A DNA stretch of 64,000 nt, from positions 11,288,891 through 11,352,890 of the forward strand of contig NW_022145615.1 in assembly GCF_000002235.5 (NCBI RefSeq), given 5' to 3'. The stretch is from Strongylocentrotus purpuratus (taxonomy: Eukaryota; Echinodermata; Echinoidea; Camarodonta; Strongylocentrotidae). Positions 59,010-64,000 of this stretch are shown here, one piece after another (the first letter of the stretch is position 1; every line of letters starts with the position of its first letter). The translations under genes were made by a program, and so were the position numbers. The notes beneath the pieces are model-generated. The model made no database searches, was not told the DNA's origin, and saw nothing but the letters and a program-made list of their open reading frames with translations.

Positions 59010-61376
59010 TCAATATGACCGCCGCATCCCAGCGGGACCGAGAACGTAGGGTGGATTCGTTCTCTTGATGCAATTCCTACCTGGTATCCAGGCTGCCGCC
59101 GTCAGTTGCTGGCGACTGCCGACCACAACTGCACATCTTCTTGTTGTCTTTCTCCATTTGTTTCTATCCTGTGCTAATCTTTTGGCTTCTGAATATGTGA
59201 GACCTGTCCATTCTGTGATGTTATCAAACCACTGCTTTCTCTGTCTGCCTCTTTTTCTTTTTCCTTCTACTTGGCTTTCTATTATTTGAGCTGCTAAGGG
59301 ACTCCCCCTGCCACACAGAATGTGTCCAAAGTAACCCATCCTGAGGCGGACCAATTTGTCCAAGGAGATCTCTTTCTGCGTTTAGTTCTTGTAGAACACT
59401 GAGGCTAGTTCTTTTGTCCTTCCAGCTGATTTTTAGCATTTTCCTCCAGAACCACATTTCTGCTGCCATGATGCGATTTTCATCGGCTTTGAGCAGTGTC
59501 CAGCTTTCAGCACCATAAAGCAAAGCACTCCAAACCAGGGTTTTGACCAGTTTTATTTTCATACCGGTTGAGATGTTCCTGTCATTCCAAAGTACATGCA
59601 GGTCAACCATTCTCTTCTTCGCTATAGCTATTCTGATCTTTATTTCACTGGTACAGCTAGCATCGCTGTTCTTTGTAGATCCAAGATATTTGAAGCTTTC
59701 CACATCTTTGGCTGTTTCCCCGTCGATCTGGATGCTACGATCGGTATCTGAGGTTTTACCAGCAACTAGGAGTTTGGTCTTTTTACCATTTAAATGCAAG
59801 TTGAGTTTCTTGCCGGCATCGTGTGAGACTTTCAAATCCATCTTTGGAAGATTCGATATGTGCTGTGTCGTCAGCATATCTGAGATTTGAGATGATTTTG
59901 CCACCAAATTTAATGCCACAGTGCGCTATATCTGCTTCCCTCATCCCACTTTCTGTGTATGTGACGAAGAGGTATGGTGATAAGATATAGCCCTGTCTTG
60001 CACCTTTTCCTATCTTAAACTCTTCAGTGTCTTCAACATCCCAACGGATTCTAGCTCTTTGGTTTACAAAGAGAGATGTGATTAAAGTGACAAGGTGTTT
60101 TGGGAAGCCCGTATCTAAGAAGATGGAGATAAGTTTGTTGTGGCTTACATAATCAAACGCCTTTGAATAGTCTATGAATATAATACAAGCTTGTTGATCC
60201 ATGGCAATCACCTTCTCAAATAAAACTTGCAAACATACAAGCATGTCTCTGGTCCCTTTGCCTTTTTTGTAGGCAGCCTGGTCTTCTGGTTGCTCTTGTT
60301 CTAACTTTTGTTTTTATAAATTCTGTTAACTATTATCACGAGTAAGATTTTGCTGGTGTGACTGATAAGGGCAATAGTCCTGTAGTTTGAGCACAGTTTT
60401 TGATCCCCAGATTTAAACAGAACAACAAATTCCAGTATCTTCCATTCATCTGGCCGATGGCAAGAAGTCCAAATGCTTGCACACAATTTGTGGAGAAATT
60501 TGATACCATATTGTCCTGTATAGCTTTCCCCAGTTCGGCTGGTATTCCATCAATTCCTGGTGACTTTCCTGCTCTGAGCTTTTCCACCGCATGTTCAACT
60601 TCTGAAAGAAGTGGCACTGGTTCTTGTTCCATTATAGGGACCTTCTCTTCTTTATGTGGACTCTCTTCAATTGGTCTTTTGAAAAGCTCAGTTCCATATT
60701 CTTTTCAGCGATCCATTATCTTTTTCCTCTGATCTAAAATGATGCCGTTCTTGTCTTTTATACATGATTGCTGTGTCTCTCTGGGGTTGGTCTTGACCGA
60801 TTAGATAGCTGAGTACATTTCTTTGGCCTTACCAGCTATGTTGACACCGTTCACTTCCCTACATCTTTCTTCCAACCAATATGCTTTATCCTTCCTTATC
60901 TTTCTTTGGATTTCTGATCTTAGATTCTTGTACCTTTCTTCCTTGACTTTTGTAACTTTATCCTGTCTTAATTTGCTCTTTTCTTCAGCTAGTAAGAAAA
61001 CTTCATTACTAATCCAGGGCTTCTTAGCATGTCTTGTTGCTCTACCAAGGGTTGCATCAGCAGATTCTTTAAGTACTGTTTCATAGACTGTCCATATCGT
61101 CTCTGATAAAGATTCTTTATTAGGTTCTATTTTAGAGAGATTCTTCTTGAATTTGGTTTATGATGAGTTCAAGAAAGACTGTAGAGTTTTGGGGTCTTCA
61201 AGTGATTTTACATTCATTCTTCTTGATTTTGATATCTTGCTGACTTTAGACAGTTTGATTTGCATCTTTGCGACTAACAGTATATGGTCCGTATCACAGT
61301 CTGCTCCTGGGAAAGCTTTGGCATCTTTGATACTTGACTTCCACATGCGCCTGATCTTGATGCAATAGGTTCAATC
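59010..61376 (-). pseudogene. 5'-truncated RTE-like LINE in the phospholipase intron
   Basis: The remnant begins inside the endonuclease C-terminus (GADCDTDHILLVAKMQIKL, about 61260-61310). It then shows a basic linker (to about 60800), KSPGIDGIPAEL (about 60560), DQAAYKKGKGTRDML (about 60260), FIDYSKAFD (about 60170), GARQGYILSPYLF (about 59990) and the catalytic RYADDTAH (about 59885). After these come YLGSTKNSDASC (about 59690), YGAESWTL (about 59500) and the tail GKRKRGRQRKQWFDNITEWTG (about 59230), characteristic of RTE/BovB elements. Frameshifts lie near 59355, 59830 and in 60300-60600, and several stops occur in the linker. Loss of the 5' part is typical of incomplete reverse transcription. 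It is antisense to the host gene. Confidence 0.8.
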
Positions 61377-61420
61377 AAAACTTACAAGCGTATAGCACCC
61401 CAACTTGAGAACCGTTAGGT

Positions 61421-61560
61421 TTAGGAATGACCAATATTTTAAAAAAATACTAAAACATTCTGAAATTCACATGCACTGCTCCTATAATTAGGTTTAGGAA
61501 TGAGCAATATTTAAAAAGATACTAAAACATTCTGAAAGTCACATGCACTGCTCCTTTAAA
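61421..61560. repeat. Two tandem copies of a ~72-bp unit
   Basis: TTAGGTTTAGGAATGA ... ACATTCTGAAA ... CACATGCACTGCTCCT occurs twice in succession with few differences. Confidence 0.8.
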
Positions 61561-62815
61561 TCGGTATATAAGACCAAATGTGCATGTAGCAGTATAGTCT
61601 GGTTCTACCGTATGAGCTATTTCTCTTGCATCTTAATATATAACTATTATTGCAATGACGAATATCGTCATTGCCTTGTTTTCGTTCACATTCTGCACCA
61701 TTAATATTCTTCTTCTTTGCAGAAAATCGCATTCGTTTTGCACATAGTGTTTGTTATTCCTAGTTAGGTGCTTTTCTCATGTCCATTTCCGTTCAAATTT
61801 CATAGGCATAGTCTCTAGCATTTCATCAAGGTCACCTATTTTTTCGATTTTCAAAATCACTCATGCATAACCAACCAGGCGCCATTTTGTCCGTTTCTGG
61901 TCCATTTTTAGGCCTTTCTCTCTTCCTTCCTATCTTCACTATCCTAGATCCTACAAACTTCTAATAAATTCTTATAGATAGTGTAAGAGATGTTCTTTCA
62001 TCTGCGACGTATAACCTGCCCTTCAAAATGCCATCTTTGTACTCAAAATTCAAATCCGAAACCGACTCCATCAAAAATCTCTCAAATTCTTGAAAAATTG
62101 ACCCGTATAAATCTAAAACTGCCATAACTTTATCATATATTTTCCGTTTTGTATTTAAATCTTACAGTATCTTTATCTCATATTTGCACATAGCCATGCC
62201 AAATTCCACGCTCCAATGGCTATGCACAAAATAAATAGCGCCCTCTAAAGTTCTGGGAATTGGCTTTCTTTCTGTGGCCGTATCTCAATTATGGCTTGGC
62301 AGACCCGTACCTTTTTTTAGATTTAGATACCCGAAGATATCCCCTTTCCAGCCATATACGAAATTATATACCCTATCTTTGACCAAATTTGAGAAAATTG
62401 CTCTCCGAAATCGCCATTTTCAAGAAAATTGCGAAATAACTTCAACTTGCTCTAAAATTGCGATCATTATACCTACAACAATAAAACTTAGCAGACACAT
62501 GTATCAATATACCTGACAACTATCTGCCAAGTTTGGTAAATTTCAATGACGTCAGCGCAAAGTTATCGCTAAAAATGATGAATTTACTATGCATTACGTG
62601 ATAGCGTGTTAAATGCGTGCAGTACATTGCGCACAGATAACAATGGTGTCAAACTAACCGCAATGAAGTGCCCTTTCGGATAATACCAAGTATGATATAT
62701 GTTCACACGCAAAATTGTGAGTTAATCGTATTTTAGACACCATATTATACTGTTTATAATTATGTTAGTATAGACGACCGTTAGTGCCAGATCGCCCGTC
62801 ATTGCACGCATATCG
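61561..62815. other. Intronic, no recognised feature
   Basis: I see no exon, RNA gene or clear repeat. Short frames do not resemble known families. Confidence 0.4.
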
Positions 62816-63200
62816 TTGTGCAACGATTGCAGGTCTAGTAATCATTATAATCATTTCTTTAAACAAATTATTATTGTCATCATTATCACTTTTATTATTG
62901 TAATTATTATTCGTATCATCAATAATGTTATTGATTATTATAAATATTGTTATTATCATTCAAATTATCTGTATTTTTTTAAATTGTTATTGTCATCTTT
63001 ATTACTTTTATTATAACCTCATTATCATCCTTATCATTAATCGTATCATTAAGAATGCTATTGATTATTATTAATATTGTTATTTTTATCATAATTATTA
63101 TCATTAAAATTATCTTTCTTATTATTAATCATCATTATTGTTGTTGTACACATAATCATTACTATCATAGTTATTTGACTTACTATCATCATTTTAATTA
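62816..63200. repeat. ATT/ATC-rich simple-sequence region
   Basis: A long degenerate run of ATTATTATC-type words immediately upstream of the phospholipase exon. It supplies a pyrimidine-rich context but has no coding value. Confidence 0.8.
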
Positions 63201-63220
63201 TCAATATGTTTATGCGGCAG

Positions 63221-63377
63221 GCAATCCAGCGGATAAGCAGGTTGATGAAGGTGCCCTTTGGAATTTCGGCTATATGTTATCCTGTGCTACTAATTCATAC
63301 AGTAGTACTAGATACAACGGAAATGGCTGCTTCTGCGGATTAGGAGGTCACGGCACCCCAGTAGACAATTTGGATGT
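63221..63377 (+). CDS. Phospholipase A2 exon with calcium-binding loop
   Basis: The exon follows the acceptor GCGGCAG and ends at donor GTAAGTG (63378). It encodes NPADKQVDEGALWNFGYMLS, then the Ca2+-loop signature CFCGLGGHGTPVDNLD, closely matching the Y-G-C-Y-C-G-x-G-G-x-G-T-P-V-D pattern of group I secreted PLA2. That loop holds the calcium needed to hydrolyse the sn-2 ester of phospholipids. The catalytic CCxxHD helix should be in the next exon, beyond the window. A glycine-containing GNGCFCG replaces the usual YGCYCG start, a mild variation. Whether the enzyme is digestive, immune or a venom component cannot be told from this fragment. Confidence 0.88.
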
Positions 63378-64000
63378 GTAAGTGCCTCTCCCTTTTCAGT
63401 AAAATTGTTTAATTGTCATTCTTATAGATTTGATTTGATTTGACTAATTGGTTTCTGCATTTATTTTTCTTTTTTTTCATCATACATTTTCATGAACATA
63501 ATATGGTTTGATACAATATTTCAAGTGTATATAATTTTATACAGATATGTTTGTATTCATTGTACCATTACTTGCAACATAATAGCAAATAAATAAACAC
63601 AAGGACTATTATAATATCTCATTGTATTGCGTATGAAAACAATGTTTTGATTGTGCGCTAATTTCAGAGGGTGACGGACGAAGTTATATCTTGTTCGAAA
63701 AGTATTTCTGTTTTCATTGTTTAGTACCTGTAATAGTGTAGTAATTTGTATTTTAATGTACCTCTTCATTGTCTCATTATAGTAACTGCATTTGTTACAG
63801 CCCAAGAGATCGACATTTTCGGTCTCGAAGACCTTCTGGCTTCTGATAACATATTGAATGTTCACTAGACCACACCCATGTTATGTAAATTGTACTACCT
63901 TCTTCATGTATTTACTCGTTATATCGGTCTTGAGGTCCACCAGTTACGTTGCTGTTGGCCTCGTGAGCCAATTAATTATATCATTACAAATTTTTATTTT
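63378..64000. other. Start of the next phospholipase intron
   Basis: AT-rich sequence after the donor site. No further exon is recognised before the window ends. Confidence 0.5.

Noticed and set aside
63378..63381. Stop codon ending the phospholipase frame after DNLDV
   Set aside because: The apparent stop is inside a consensus GTAAGT donor; family structure requires further exons carrying the catalytic histidine.

Overview
The window is animal nuclear DNA. It is AT-rich and intron-bearing, and is dominated by satellite and nested transposons. Host coding sequence is confined to two partial secreted or cell-surface genes: scavenger-receptor cysteine-rich (SRCR) exons near 30-31.9 kb on the minus strand, and the signal-peptide and calcium-loop exons of a secreted phospholipase A2 at 58.8 and 63.2 kb on the plus strand. 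SRCR expansion together with Tx1-like, RTE-like, Jockey-like and CR1/L2-like LINEs suggests a marine invertebrate deuterostome, most plausibly an echinoderm. The organism is an inference; nothing in the window proves it.

Layout. 1-21.46 kb is a head-to-tail array of 17 full 1,252-bp monomers plus a partial one, identical wherever I compared them. Each monomer ends in a hairpin and carries four TGACGTCA palindromes. 21.46-26.86 kb holds three diverged relatives (units A, B, C). Each has a 5' stem-loop, then a short motif that reappears as an arm of its own 3' terminal hairpin. A and C also contain a tRNA-like segment with intact A and B boxes. The complex abuts, and appears to truncate, the endonuclease ORF of a CR1/L2-like LINE (26.87-29.3 kb). 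The SRCR exons follow, then a decayed Jockey-like LINE (32.1-34.05 kb), and then low-complexity and MITE-rich DNA to about 41.5 kb.

41.5-55.2 kb is one Tx1-like (L1-group) LINE on the minus strand, with ORF1 (gag-like, CCHC knuckle) and ORF2 (endonuclease plus reverse transcriptase), broken by five insertions. In three of them the target-site duplication can be read and removing the insert restores the LINE reading frame: a 4.2-kb Foldback-type element at the ORF2 stop codon (6-bp TSD), a 1.0-kb element in ORF1 (3-bp TSD) and a 1.2-kb element in the RT region (3-bp TSD). The Foldback element holds a tandemly duplicated CGGACC-rich palindromic element, one copy of which carries a 102-bp hAT-like MITE with a perfect 8-bp TSD. 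That gives nesting four levels deep.

55.2-58.7 kb holds a 52-bp minisatellite, MITEs and a LINE fragment. From 58.7 kb to the end lies the start of the phospholipase A2 gene (TATA box, signal-peptide exon, 4.3-kb intron, catalytic-loop exon). Its first intron contains an antisense, 5'-truncated RTE-like LINE. The two host genes show no functional link. The rest is mobile DNA, and the most unusual part is the hairpin-ended repeat family that builds the satellite array.
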